From positions 151,848-215,847 of the forward strand of contig JAUJYZ010000752.1 of NCBI GenBank assembly GCA_033675265.1: 64,000 nt of DNA, written 5' to 3'. Positions within the stretch are counted from its first letter, which is position 1, and every line of letters begins with the position of its first letter. Shown one piece after another: positions 31,367-43,395 of the stretch. A program made the translations under genes and the position numbers. This DNA comes from Actinostola sp. cb2023. Lineage: Eukaryota; Cnidaria; Anthozoa; Actiniaria; Actinostolidae. The notes under the pieces were generated by a model, which saw only the letters and a program-made list of their open reading frames with translations, did not search any database and was not told the origin of the DNA.

Positions 31367-32064
31367 TTATCGAAACATATACCAAGCTAGCCCAGCAGCT
31401 CCAACTGTTATCACCGCTAAATTAGTATCATGTTTTTTTGATGTTGGTGAAGGTTTTACATCTGGTTTATCTGGTTTATCTCCTTCCATTCTGCATCGTA
31501 TATTTTCCATCCAGCTTTTAAGGGAGCTGTAGAGGTCAATAGACAGGTTGACGATCGCCCCACCGTAGGTGCCGGCGGTTTTGTGTTCGGAGACATGGAT
31601 CGCGTAGTGGTCATCAATTTTCTTGGCATCTGCACACTCTGTTCAATTAAACAATGAGCACCAAATTAGGATTTCAAGAATAGAAACTATCAGTCCACAA
31701 TTGAATGTTTACCTTTTACTGTGATGTTCGAACAGATGCCAGCTCTGTTGAAGTTTTCTACGGTCATGGAAAATATTAGCCAATTACGGATGTCTATTGC
31801 CGTGAAGAACATGGGCCGGTTGATTTTGGCAGTGTTGCAGGCTTCGGCCATCTGCTTGGAGTGGCTGGAGTGCAACATTAGCTTTATCTCCGACGGAGTC
31901 ACCAACGCGTTACTCTCCAGCCACTCTCTTTTGTCACTCTCCTGCCGCTTTCTCTTCCTCCATGAAGTCCGCCAAGCCTCAATTACTTTAATAGAACTTG
32001 CGATTTGTGATCTTCTCCTCTCTGAGATATTGGCGTGAACAAAGGATGATGTGTAGGTCAGGAA
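31367..32064 (-). pseudogene. Recombinase-like two-exon fragment fused to a short membrane tail
   Basis: Exon one (about 32064-31713) encodes a basic helical region then RPMFFTAIDIRNWLIFSMTV and VENFNRAGICSNIT. Exon two (from 31638) continues EHKTAGTYGGAIVNLS. This order resembles a family of tyrosine-recombinase-like proteins found in animal repeats (a helix with NRxG, then the H-K-T strand); the assignment is tentative. In the same frame the exon runs on into a 40-residue segment starting MEGDKPDKPD (ATG at 31489) whose end, LAVITVGAAGLAWYMF, is a single membrane helix. The tail looks unrelated to the recombinase and more like a small virus-type membrane protein with its own start. No catalytic tyrosine region is present. 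Confidence 0.4.
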
Positions 32065-32086
32065 TTGCTCCAGTGAGTAACTATAA

Positions 32087-32930
32087 CTATAACATGTTAT
32101 TATGTTTTATACCTACCGATTTTGCATCATTATTAACATTATTAACGCCGAACCGCATATCTGCAGAAGCTCTTACCAATTTATTATTGTATCCAAGAAC
32201 TGAATTATTATTGATAACAAGACTAGATGGTAGTAACCAACAGCCTACAGCAATAGCCATATCTAGTTTTTGTTTTGATTGTTGAATAGCTAGTTGATAT
32301 CTTTGTATACTTTTAGAAATGTCTGTCTCAACAATAGATGATTCAAATAGTTGTAAGAATACTGTTTGCGTCTCTTGTGCAGAACCAGAATTGCCAATAA
32401 TGCTTGATCGTGTTTGTACTTGAGCTCCCAGAATACAATACACAAACGCCTCAATCGATTGATTTAATCGTGAGAGTCCGGCTCTGGTTAAACCCTTTGA
32501 TTCATTTAGTAAAAAATACTTATACTGATTATTTTCTAGAGGAGAGATATGATCAAGAGTATATCCACCATAAGCTCCACTCTCATCCTTAAATTTGAAA
32601 ACACCATCTGGCCATTTATTTGTGTACTTACCACCCATTTTTTCATTATAAGCATCTGTAACATCATCTACCTCATTAAATATTTTCTTATAAATCCGGC
32701 CTAAACCACCATTCTCATCCTCTGTAAATCTAAAATCGCTATTTTTAGATATATTAAATTCACGACAAGCTTTGTCATAACCAGCCTTATTATATATTTA
32801 TTATCAATATTCGTAAAGTATTGATCTCCAGGTAGTGGAATATTCATTTGTGCCAATATCCTTCTGGATGTGAAGAGGATATGAAATTTGAGCAGTGAAT
32901 TTATCATAGGAGCATATTTTGTTAGCATGA
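32087..32930 (-). pseudogene. Unknown virus-like protein, frameshifted
   Basis: A continuous minus-strand frame from about 32800 to 32087 encodes an acidic, mixed alpha/beta protein (segments FTEDENGGLGRIYKKIF, GAYGGYTLDHISPL, LSRLNQSIEAFVYCILGAQ). In another phase upstream (to about 32930) it is preceded by LPGDQYFTNIDNKYI, so one frameshift near 32795 separates the two parts. I do not recognise the fold. Composition, lack of introns and the neighbouring HNH gene and short membrane peptide suggest a structural or accessory gene of a virus-like mobile element, but that is inference. It lies between fragments of host-type repeat genes. Confidence 0.4.
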
Positions 32931-32934
32931 CACT

Positions 32935-33283
32935 TGATTATGCTTGCCTTCTCTGAAATTTCTTCACGACAGGCGTCACAAAACAGCTTGTTGTTTGAAT
33001 TTCTAAATGGCTCGTCCTTGAACTCTCTAATTCTTGTTTCGACAAAGTTAGTTTTCATTTTACCTGACTTCTTTGCCGGCATATTTCCTGGTCCACGCTG
33101 ACCACGCACTCCGTCTCCACGGCCGCTATATTGTTTCGTTTTATTTGACGAAACCACCCGACTTCTGGCTAGGTCTGAAGCTTTGGGACTTTTTAATTGC
33201 ATCAAGGCATTCCTTACAGCTTCTGATGGCTCCGAGCCAGCCAAATCAACAGCGTTTATCTCCGAGCTCGAACTGGCAGCCAT
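32935..33283 (-). CDS. First exon of a zinc-finger (hAT-like) gene, interrupted
   Basis: From ATG 33283 (minus) the frame encodes a Ser-rich start, a basic stretch and then KLFCDACREEISEKASIIKCH, a CxxC...H half-finger of the BED-like type found at the start of hAT-related genes in cnidarians. The second histidine, expected soon after, is missing. Instead the sequence changes character near 32935 and enters the virus-like fragment described above, so an insertion probably split the finger. The rest of the gene was not found in the window. Confidence 0.4.
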
Positions 33284-33289
33284 GACTGA

Positions 33290-35382
33290 TGAGTGATGAG
33301 AACTGTGAGGGCTTAGCAGCCTGGCATAAATAGGCAACCACCAGGCCTTCAATAAGCAGCCAAGCCTTTATAACATGAAATCCTTTCTTGGAGCAATCAA
33401 AACAAACTGCACTCATTAATATTTCATGGTATATTGATTTTATTGGAAAACAGAGAACAGAAAACGATAAATCAGATAACCACAGGAAGCCCACGCGACC
33501 ACAGAGAAAGTCGTCAGTGTTTTTTTTAGATATTTTTCCTGAAATATGAGCATTATGCCGGCATTATGCTCGATGCTCCAACTATAGTATTATGCTCAAA
33601 ATTATGCCGGCATAATATATCTTACCCTACCTTTGCTCCATAAAACCACAATTAAAATGAGCTATCCACCAATCAGCATGAGAGTAGGATTTAAAATGTG
33701 ATGACATCTATGGTGACCTCTGTGATATAATAAGCAAACCGGACGGTTAAATGGTCTCGTGATTTATAAAATTACTTTTTGAAGCCTATGCAATGCTCAC
33801 TTTCACGAAAATAGCTCTCTTCTGAAATACAATCATATGTTTGTTTCTGCCTCCTAGTGGAATTATAGAGGAGAAATCTTTACTTTTTAGTCAACAACAA
33901 ACACTCAGCTAGCCTTGCGTCTGTGACCAATCTTTCAACTAGCGATGCTGAAGTTGAAACGTCAGAGTCTTGAATTTCTAACACAGACTCTAATTGGCTA
34001 GAAAACTTGGCGCGAACGGTTCCAGGAATATGAGAGCCAAATTCTGATTGGCCAAAAGCAGGGAAAGGATTGTTGTTTGAATTTTAGCAGCCGTTTGTGG
34101 GCCGAGAGCGTTACGTGACGGAACTAAAAACGGATGCGAGGGAGACTAGAAAAAAAGCTGTTCCTGAGTCGATCAGTATGAAGAGCAATTTGATACAGGA
34201 AATGACTGCTCAGTCTAGTGTTCTACCGGCTATCACGTTGTCAACATCGGTCGATAGTCGATAGAGCATTTGTAGAGAATATCAAGAACAGTTCATCCAA
34301 AAATGGTTATTGGGCTTAATAACTCTGTCTTGTCTTTTTGGTAATTTTAACTACCAAATATGACTTGCCCACTGGTTACTTTTTTGTAGTAGTTAATGTT
34401 ATCTGTAGGTGTCTATATGTAGTAAGAACTGCATGTGAATGTGATGTGATGTCTACGGACAATGGTGAATGTTGACCCTCATCATTTGTGCATTTTTAAT
34501 GTTTTTCAGCTGCTCCTTATTGAAGATAACACTACTATTTCTCTGATAAATTTCTCCTCGTGCTGCATCAGCAGCAGAGAAGAAACTGTGTCTTTTGATT
34601 TCAATACTGGGGTAAATTCAATAAAGAGTTTGAATTGATATGGGGTTCCTGTGGCGTCCGATGCTGGCTAAAATCGAGATTTCTGTTCCCTTATCTTATC
34701 CCTTTTCTTGGCTGCTTCAACTCTGTTTTCATTGTGAGGTGTGTTTCCTTGAAATGATTTACGACTTTGCTTTTGACTTTTTCCAATGAACTGTTTTTGC
34801 TCCATCTGTGCTTTCTTCGATCTGATGACTTTGTTTGCTTACGCATTTTTGCAGCTTTTATATTCTTCTACTAGGGATTGCAGAAATGTATCATTACTAG
34901 ACGATAACATGTCGCATGTCTTCCTTTCCCCAAACTCTCTCTTCCACTTTCTACTTGTAACCAAGTCATTTACAAAATCTTCGATCTCAACATAGTTAGT
35001 AGAGGGGACTGGTTGGGAAACCTTTTGTTATATGTTTTTGTTCGTTTTTTTCAAACGTGACCGTGCACAAATCTTTTGTTTTGTCATTGTTTTGCCTTAA
35101 TTTGCTATGGTTGAGCAACTGAACCCAAACGTTTCTTTTGGCTGATTGTGCGATATATTCCAATTCAAAATGAAATATATTACAATATTTAAATAAATAA
35201 TCCAATAGAGAACATTTGGGTTCATTCATTTAGCCATTTTCTAATGAATTTGAACAAACATTGTGCACGGTCAGGACCCGTTCAACATCATAATGACATT
35301 AGGACTAGAACAAAGAAATATGACAAAAGGCTTCCTAACCATTCCCTCTACTAACTGTGATCTCAAAAATGAGTTGAAAGCA
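33290..35382. other. Gene-poor stretch with palindromic words
   Basis: Around 33548-33622 GCATTATGCCGGCATTATGC and ATTATGCCGGCATAAT repeat in both orientations. Nothing coding was supported. Confidence 0.35.
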
Positions 35383-35386
35383 TTAA

Positions 35387-35811
35387 AGTGCCTATGAAAC
35401 GAAAAAAAACAGACCCCGTTTTTATTTGCTACTACGAAAGTTTACTATTTGCTAGTTTACATGTCGTTAATACAAAGTGAATTGAGCTCAGGGAACATTT
35501 TTTATTCCGTGCACGAAGTTGGGCATTTTGGGTTTCAAAGTGCGAAAATTCCCGCTCGGTCCAACTATAGAAATGTGACGTCAAGAGTTGTGCAAACAAA
35601 GGCATGCACAACCTCTTGACGTCACCGAGCCATTTTCAAGGACCCAGTCTCTTGTCGCACATTTTGGTTGAAAATGATAATTTTCAAACCGCGAAAAGAA
35701 AATGTTCGCACGCTCAAAGTCGATGTTTAAATACAGCAAATGTTCAGAGAAAGACCAAACAACAATAATGTACAATAAAACAAGGATCAACATTTTCGTT
35801 TCATAGGCACT
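35387..35811. mobile_element. piggyBac-like MITE with TTAA duplication
   Basis: TTAA lies on both sides (35383-35386 and 35812-35815). Terminal repeats read AGTGCCTATGAAACGAAAA at the left and its complement at the right. An inner palindrome GTGACGTCAAGAGTTGTGCA...TGCACAACCTCTTGACGTCAC lies at about 35576-35628. Confidence 0.85.
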
Positions 35812-35815
35812 TTAA

Positions 35816-37660
35816 GTTACTTTTGAGACTCTCAATAACATCTGCTCTCATTTATGTCTTCTTTCGTTCTCTCTTTACAGTACTGATATGGTATTTTCGG
35901 TAATTCTGGAATCTGAGCACCAATATCTGAATATGTAACATGTTCACTCGAATCATAACCACCTATCCATAAAACAAAGAATAAAATCAAGGATTTTGAA
36001 AACCACACTTTGAGACATGATAGTAGTAATAAGGGTTAGTTCAAAACACCACCCATGAGCCCATGGTCCAAAGAAAAGGAAGGTGTAAAAACGGTCAGCT
36101 GAAAGTTTTTTTTGCGCCCACAGGCAAAACCGCCATTTTGTATTGTTTTTGGATAAGCGGTGGAAGCAGTCCGTGAGGTGTGGTGGGTCAGTGGCGTGGG
36201 GTGTCTCGAAAGTGCGTACATAGGACAGAGGGGAGGGGGAAAGATTAGTCATGGTGGGGGGAGCGTGCAGGAGAGTACGAACAATTACAGAAGTATGTGA
36301 GTGAAGGGGAATGCAGTCAATTGAAATGATCGTCGTTTTTGGTGATCTTTGAGGCATTGGCTGGGTGAGTGGAGGAGGAGATGTTTAATGTAGGCCAACA
36401 GGATTTGTTGTTGAATGCCATCTTCTATTTGTTAAACAGAAATTCACACTAAATTCAAGACCAATACTTACGAACGATACAAAATATATATAACAACACA
36501 AATTTGCTAGTTGAAGAGAAAAAAGTTTTTAGCAAATGTTTGCTAGAGGACAAGATACGATGTTCATACCGGTTATACGGACAGCAAAGAAAGCAGTAAA
36601 AATCCGTTCAATGTTCATAGCAACAGCTATGTTCATATCAACTTGCTACAAGCATCATACTATAGAATTGGGTCAATTTGCAACGGTTTCACTCCCCTCT
36701 CATCCCCTTCTGGATCTGGCTCTCCTCGCCCCTTCCGGGCTCACTAACTTGCTTGGAGGACAGTTTTTCCCTTGATGTGTATTAACAACTTACCAATATT
36801 TTGTTCATTGGGCACAGAAGTAACCTCATCTAGATTAACACTTGCAACTGATTCGTCGCCTGCAAACAATACAAATATTGAAAACTTTTAGCCATATTTT
36901 ATGGTATATGATTACATGTATAATATACTTTATGCCACAAAACTCTATACACAACAAGTAGTATAATATGTGCTGAGCTTGTTTTTTGCAGGAAACACAA
37001 GTTTTTTGGGTAAAATATGGCTATGTCTAGGACATAGCCGCTTTTATTTTGTAAAAACAAAATATAAAACAAATATATCATACCTTTCGATTATCTATTT
37101 TAGGGAAAATACTAAAAAGTTCGAGAGAATTTTATTTTAGGAGAAATTTGCAGTTTTTTAAAAACCAGTTTCACAACTACCATTTTTCATCGAAATTATG
37201 AGGCAAATTTGAAGAGCCAGTGTGTGTTTACCGTTTGCTCTACAACAATGATGTTAAGCTCACGTAATAAACGTTTCGTCGTCTTTATACAATAGTATTT
37301 ATTTTTCTGCAACTTCGAGAGTTATTTTTTAAATTTGGTTTAAAACAGGTATACTAAGCACTATGTGCAGAACGTTGAAATATAGGCAAAGTTTGAGGTA
37401 CAAAAAAGGGATGTGGTACCTAAAATTTCCAAATAAAAATAATGCCGTAGGAAAGCTTCACTTTTGTGCTTTTAATTGAGAAAGTGTCAGCCTCTAACTC
37501 GCAATGCAGCATTTTTGGGAAATAAAACGATAAGGTCACAGAATGTCCAAATTAGCACTAATTTCAACCTATCGGCGACACATTTTTCTCGTTGAAACTC
37601 AAAACTTAAAGCCAAAACACAACTATCTTGCACTCTTAGTTGATCTCTGATGATGGAGAA
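35816..37660. other. No recognisable genes
   Basis: Open frames at 35953-36357, 36036-36221 and 36536-36775 overlap each other or have biased composition. No domain, splice chain or repeat was identified. Confidence 0.35.
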
Positions 37661-37667
37661 TTATCTT

Positions 37668-38694
37668 TCAATGCACAGGAATAATTTCAACCCCATAGCA
37701 CCAATGAGATCCAAAAATTGCTTCAAAGCCTATTGCTCCAGAAGAATCTGTGAAAAGCTGCAAGGAATTACTAGCAAATTGGCTTTTTACCTCCTTTGTC
37801 AGAGGAACAAAGTGCGGAGGATGTTTTAAAACTACAATCAAATCAATACGTCTGCGCAAAGATGCGCGACCTGGCACAACAATAACGGACTGCAAGTCAC
37901 GCAAAGTTGCTTTCTTTCTAAGCATGAAAAAAAGAGATCAAATCCAAGCATTTAGATAATTTATCTTGAGGTAACCGAGCCTTTGATAACTGTGTGTCAA
38001 GCTCAATGCCTACAAAGGACCAAAAGTTTTTTCTGGTGGCATGGGAACACCCAGGTGTTGACAAAGCTCTAAAAAACATGTGAGGCCTCACATCATTGCT
38101 GTATAATAATAATTAATTATTATTAGCTGGTTCCAATCATACTTACCAGGAAGATTACCAACGGGTCTCCGTTAATGGTTCTCTATCAGATATCACCTAA
38201 TTTGTTATGTGCAATCCATTCTATTGCTGTACTGAAAGCCTCAAATATCTTGCAGGAACTGGCACAACCCATAGGCATACATTTATCAAAATAATACTGA
38301 CCCCTCCATTGCATACCCAACAAATGATAATCTAATGGATTTATGGGTATAATCCTAAAAGCATGTTTTACATCGGTTTTGGTTAAATAGGAACCAGCAC
38401 GTTTAATACCGCGAACCGCATCATCAATTGTAGCATAATTAACTCTGGTGAAAGCTGATGAAATACCATCGTTAACTGGCGCATGCCTTTAGGATATGAA
38501 AGGTGATGAATCATACGATATTCACCAGGAGTCTTTTTGGAAACAATACCCAAAGGTGATACCCTAAAATGAGGTAAAGGGCGTGAAGGGAAAGAACCAG
38601 CAAGTCTATGGGCCTCCAGCTCCTTAAGAAGTTTGGTTTCAACAATACGGGAGCTCTGTTGTGCAGACAGTTGTGCAGACAGTTGGTCCCTCAA
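37668..38694 (-). pseudogene. DIRS-like reverse transcriptase and RNase H remnant
   Basis: The upstream part reads LLKELEAHRLAGSFPSRPLP and FRVSPLGIVSKKTPGEYRM followed by HHLSYPKG, the hallmark entry of DIRS reverse transcriptases. In shifted frames below 38383 come the DVKHAFR-like and PMGCASSCKIFE-like segments. At 37925-37668 the connection and RNase H region shows LQLFTDSSGAIGF and GSHWCYG, where TDSSGA holds the first catalytic Asp of RNase H. Several frameshifts separate these blocks and the YxDD region is not cleanly readable. It copied element RNA into DNA in the cytoplasm or nucleus; this copy is dead. Downstream methylase or recombinase genes are absent. Confidence 0.75.
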
Positions 38695-38786
38695 ATGTTA
38701 TATCCTCAATATCGGAAAAAAATACGAAACCCATATGTAAAACCTTCGATAAGAAAATGTGACTTATCAAAATCATAATCAGAGAG

Positions 38787-39032
38787 TCAAGGCTTTAAAT
38801 TATTTACTCTTACTGGTGTTGGCAAAGGGAGCACTGGCACTGGCATTATGAGATTGCTTCTCTTTTGAGCACGAAAATTACACTTGATAAGAGGGTGTCC
38901 AGGCTTCTTACATTCTGGGCAAGAATGGCTAAAAGCACAGCCAGAGCAGAAATTACCCTTATGATATTTCCAGCAAAATTCCTTACGGACTAGCAACTTA
39001 GATTTATTGTCAACACCAGTAAGGGGCTTATA
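38787..39032 (-). pseudogene. Gag zinc knuckle of the DIRS-like element
   Basis: The frame encodes RKEFCWKYHKGNFCSGCAFS followed by HSCPECKKPGHPLIKC: a CxxxxxxxCxxCxxxxH cluster followed by a CxxC...H...C cluster. This is the nucleic-acid-binding end of DIRS gag, just upstream of the reverse transcriptase on the same strand. It begins at the junction with the nested insertion, where gag was cut in two. Confidence 0.7.
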
Positions 39033-39616
39033 GTCCTTGAGCTAGGGGCTGAATTTTAGCCTGTCGGTACCACTCGGGGGCACTAAGTTTCATTTGTTTT
39101 TTTGAATAGGCACATATCTGTAGATACTGAATCCGCTTGATAGACTTTCCAAAGTAGTAGCTTTATGTCAGAATAAAGGATGTTTTATTGTGACGTCATT
39201 TTCCCTCCAAAATGAATGAAATAAAGGCAAATGGCAACTTTCTCTGGTAATAACCTTCTTTTGATATGACGGAACTGCACTTTTTCGATGTCATATTGCT
39301 TTTAAGACTTGAATAATTATCCAGAGATCATTTTCTTGTCCGCTCAGTTCATACCAACATTATTGTTTCCAGTTACAGGATTCGCAAATGACATAATTTC
39401 TATTTATTTATATACAATTGTTTACTAAGACACAATCACTTTCTTAAATGCTGTGAATGTATGAGAAGACATCTATTCTAAAGAAAGATCAACATTATCT
39501 AACATGTATCAATTTTTGTTGTCATAGTAATTCCTATCATGGTCAATATGGTATGGTATTGGCAATTTACCGGAAATGACGTCATATCATCAATTTAAGA
39601 AATTTAACAAATCGAA

Positions 39617-39762
39617 CATGGTTTTCCATTACTCTTATCGACAACGGATGACACCATAACATGTTCAAAACTTTACAGTGAAACAACTAGCCCACTTGAG
39701 ATTTGAACATTTTATTGCGTCATCCAGTTGTCGATAAGAGTACAGACAATGGAAAACCATGA
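39617..39762. repeat. Foldback repeat and partial copies
   Basis: CATGGTTTTCCATT...CTCTTATCGACAAC is answered by GTTGTCGATAAGAGTACAGA then CAATGGAAAACCATG. Related words recur, in part, at about 39857-39872 and 39930-40010. Confidence 0.65.
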
Positions 39763-40154
39763 AATAGGCTCCCAAGGCGACAAATAAATTTGAAAGAAAA
39801 ACTGATTCAAGTGCGCGCTCGTTCCATGCGCAAGCGCCATTCTATGCCTCTGTCCTCTTATCGACAATGGCTCTTATCCAATCAGTACGCGAGAAATTTG
39901 ACAAGTGTTGTAAAATTAACAAATCGCAAGCGGTTTTCCATTGTCTGTACTCTTATTGACAATGGATTTGACGTCACAAAATTAATGTTCAAAACGCGAG
40001 TGGTTTCACTGCAAAGTTTATTAGCTGTTGTATCCATTATACAGCTACACTAACTTAACTGCAAGTAACCCTTCGCCCCATGTAAGGTAATCCGGACATT
40101 AATGGTTTCTGGATTCCGACCTTGTGGATTCCGGCTTCCTTCCTATTCCCGGCC

Positions 40155-40985
40155 TGTGCAATCGATGAAAATCGATCATCGGAAAACCAATCGATCAATC
40201 GATAACAATCGATGAAAGTTAATCGATTGATATCGATTGGTATTTGCCAATCGATGAACAATCGATAGTCACACAGAAATTTTTGCTAATTACATCGATT
40301 ATCATCGATATCCAATGACTGTTAGATATACCAGCAGTCTCTCTAAAATTTTCATTGAGAACGCATTTCGTGTTAAAGAGTCAAAGAGAAACAGCTGCAA
40401 CGTACTATAATTAATGGCCAATGCTGAACCTCAAACAGAGGTACAATTGCACATTAAATGTGTTGTAAAAGGCTACCACGAGTGTTCCTTTAACGCTGAA
40501 GTTGGAGATGTTTTCGCTGCTAGACCAAAGCGAGGAACACGTGGAAACGCGTTCAAGGTTGTGGATGATAGAGAACAATTAGGTCATTTACAAAAAGAGT
40601 TGGTGATACCTCTCTGGCCTGTTAAAACAGCTCACATGTCTGTGTAAGTACCTAGTTTTTCTTGGAGTATATTTGTATCGGGATTTATGAATTCTCCCTT
40701 AACTTTTGTCTGAGTTCACGTTCCGCATTATTCACTGGCGGTTGCTTTATTTTTGACATAGTAGTGTATTTTAACGACTTATAAACAACAAAATGCCCTG
40801 AAGAAGACATCCGATGAAATTCGATGAAAATCGATGAAAATCGATCAGTTAACGTTGCAATCGATGAACAATCGATAGTCACACAAAGTCCGGTCATCGA
40901 CAGATCATCGATTTCCGATATCAATCGATTAACTTTCATCGATTGTTATCCATCATCGATTTGATCGATTGCATAGGCTGGGCCT
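40155..40985. mobile_element. ATCGAT-rich element that has captured a HIRAN-like exon
   Basis: Left arm: GGCCTGTGCAATCGATGAAA, then AACAATCGATGAAAGTTAAT and CGATTGATATCG. Right arm: the complement (CGATATCAATCGATTAACTT, ..., GATCGATTGCATAGGCTGGGCC). Between them is a coding-like exon unrelated to the arms. The arrangement is that of a Pack-type (gene-fragment-carrying) non-autonomous element. Confidence 0.7.
40414..40647 (+). CDS. HIRAN-like exon (captured fragment)
   Basis: The exon starts at ATG 40414 and reads through a HIRAN-like stretch: VVKGYHECSFNAEVGDVF, then GNAFKVVDDREQLGHLQKEL and PLWPVK. HIRAN domains bind DNA ends or stalled forks in repair helicases such as HLTF; in cnidarians, short proteins with this domain and no helicase are common. 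The frame reaches CTGTGTAAGTACC, a good splice donor (GT at about 40645), so the stop in the listed span may be intronic and further exons are missing. It lies between the inverted arms of the surrounding element. Expression cannot be judged. Confidence 0.5.
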   Translation: MANAEPQTEVQLHIKCVVKGYHECSFNAEVGDVFAARPKRGTRGNAFKVVDDREQLGHLQKELVIPLWPVKTAHMSV

Positions 40986-41898
40986 ATTGGATCCCGGATT
41001 GCAAAATTTTGAAATCCGAATTCCTTTAAATTTCTAAATTTATCAGGCTACAAATTGGATCGTAACTGGCATGCAGCAACGAAATTCAGAAAGGGGACCA
41101 TAGCAGTTGCAGCGAAAGTGCAGCCCCAACCTCCGCCCTCCCTCCGCCATAGCTACGACAACTTAGCGAGAGGTGAACTACTAGTGCTTCTTCAGTATTT
41201 CTAAACTTTCTTCAGTAAAATGTCATTTCCAATGTTGTTGAACAATTGCGCGCTGAAGACGCGAACTACTAGGGCCTGTTTATTTAGTCTAAACACTAAA
41301 TGTCCTTTCTTTCTAATGTTGCTGAAGAATTGCGCGCCGGAGATGCGAACTACTAGAGCTTTTTTATTTCTAAGCTTTCTTAAAATGTCATTTCCAATGA
41401 AAGTCCTTTCTTTCTAAACTTTCTTAAAATGTCCTTTCTAATGTTGCTGACCTCCGGAGTTTTAATGATCTTTCTTCTCTTAAAATCATTTCCAGCATCC
41501 CTGAGTGCATTGAAGCCAAATTTTTTGAAGTGCTTCCCTCTCTTCTTAGAGGTCTATTTTTTTGGATGGCTCTCGCCATAAATTCTACCAGCCACTATCC
41601 GATAAAATTGAATGGTCTCTAGCTTATGCTGTTAGATCCATAGGTAAAAACATTTCGTTGCTCGTCATTTGTCAGGACACGGATGCACGATATAGATTAG
41701 TACTGACATATGAGCATTATGGGCATTATATATAAGTATAAGTGTAAAACTCGAACAACCACAAATTCACAGATAATAGTATGCTGACAATCCTTTGAAT
41801 CACGCCGTTCTATTACAAGTGTATTTCAGGCATTCCACAGTCAGAGAAACATTCGATATTTGGCTTCCCGCTTCATATTGCAATCCCGAATCACGCTT

Positions 41899-43395
41899 CA
41901 TTTTTACTCAGATCCATTTGGATGGTTACAAATCTGTTATTCCAATTTAATTTGCGATATCCACCTTCGACATAGGACAGGTCTGAGTTAATTGTTCTTT
42001 TCACAAATACGGGTTTCACCCAAATAGTAAGATCATTCCAGAAGGAGATTGCGCAGGGACAAAGCCAAAAGAGGTGCTACATGGTCTGAGGAATTCGACA
42101 TTTTGAACATTTATCATCACTTGAGATTTTCATTTTAAAAAGAAGACATCTAGTTGGAAGAATATTATGGAGTATTTTAATTTGAAACATTTTCATCTTA
42201 GCATCTCTACTTTAACGGGTTAAGTTCATAGAAAAAGCTTAACTCTTTCTCAAAAATACCATTATATTTTATCCTGATATGTTTTTGTGCTGTCTGGGCC
42301 TCAAAGCGTCTTTCAATTCAACTAATATGTTCGAGTAATCCCAGAGCAACTTAACTTGGAGACATACGTCTATCGCATTTCAGAATTACGCTATTATATC
42401 ATTTTTACTCAGATCCATTTGGATGGTTACAAATCTGTTATTCCAATTTAATTTGCGATATCCACCTTCGACATAGGACAGGTCTGAGTTAATTGTTCTT
42501 TTCACAAATACGGGTTTCACCCAAATAGTAAGATCATTCCAGAAGGAGATTGCGCAGGGACAAAGCCAAAAGAGGTGCTACATGGTCTGAGGAATTCGAC
42601 ATTTTGAACATTTATCATCACTTGAGATTTTCATTTTAAAAAGAAGACATCTAGTTGGAAGAATATTATGGAGTATTTTAATTTGAAACATTTTCATCTT
42701 AGCATCTCTACTTTAACGGGTTAAGTTCATAGAAAAAGCTTAACTCTTTCTCAAAAATACCATTATATTTTATCCTGATATGTTTTTGTGCTGTCTGGGC
42801 CTCAAAGCGTCTTTCAATTCAACTAATATGTTCGAGTAATCCCAGAGCAACTTAACTTGGAGACATACGTCTATCGCATTTCAGAATTACGCTATTATAT
42901 CATTTTTACTCAGATCCATTTGGATGGTTACAAATCTGTTATTCCAATTTAATTTGCGATATCCACCTTCGACATAGGACAGGTCTGAGTTAATTGTTCT
43001 TTTCACAAATACGGGTTTCACCCAAATAGTAAGATCATTCCAGAAGGAGATTGCGCAGGGACAAAGCCAAAAGAGGTGCTACATGGTCTGAGGAATTCGA
43101 CATTTTGAACATTTATCATCACTTGAGATTTTCATTTTAAAAAGAAGACATCTAGTTGGAAGAATATTATGGAGTATTTTAATTTGAAACATTTTCATCT
43201 TAGCATCTCTACTTTAACGGGTGAAGTTCATAGAAAAAGCTTAACTCTTTCTCAAAAATACCATTATATTTTATCCTGATATGTTTTTGTGCTGTCTGGG
43301 CCTCAAAGCGTCTTTCAATTCAACTAATATGTTCGAGTAATCCCAGAGCAACTTAACTTGGAGACATACGTCTATCGCATTTCAGAATTACGCTA
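41899..43395 (-). repeat. Three tandem 501-bp copies of a LINE 3' fragment
   Basis: Copies start at 41899, 42400 and 42901 and are almost identical (one visible change, TTAAG to TGAAG, in the third). On the minus strand each encodes ILHNILPTRCLLFKMKIS then a CSKC and, after a stop, HLFWLCPCAISFWN. This is the zinc-binding tail (zf-RVT type) found after the reverse transcriptase in LINE-like elements. Each copy carries the same stop, so the triplication copied an already dead fragment. Confidence 0.8.

Noticed and set aside
31721..32285. Plus-strand open frames over the recombinase fragment
   Set aside because: Antisense to an exon pair with conserved segments and good splice borders.
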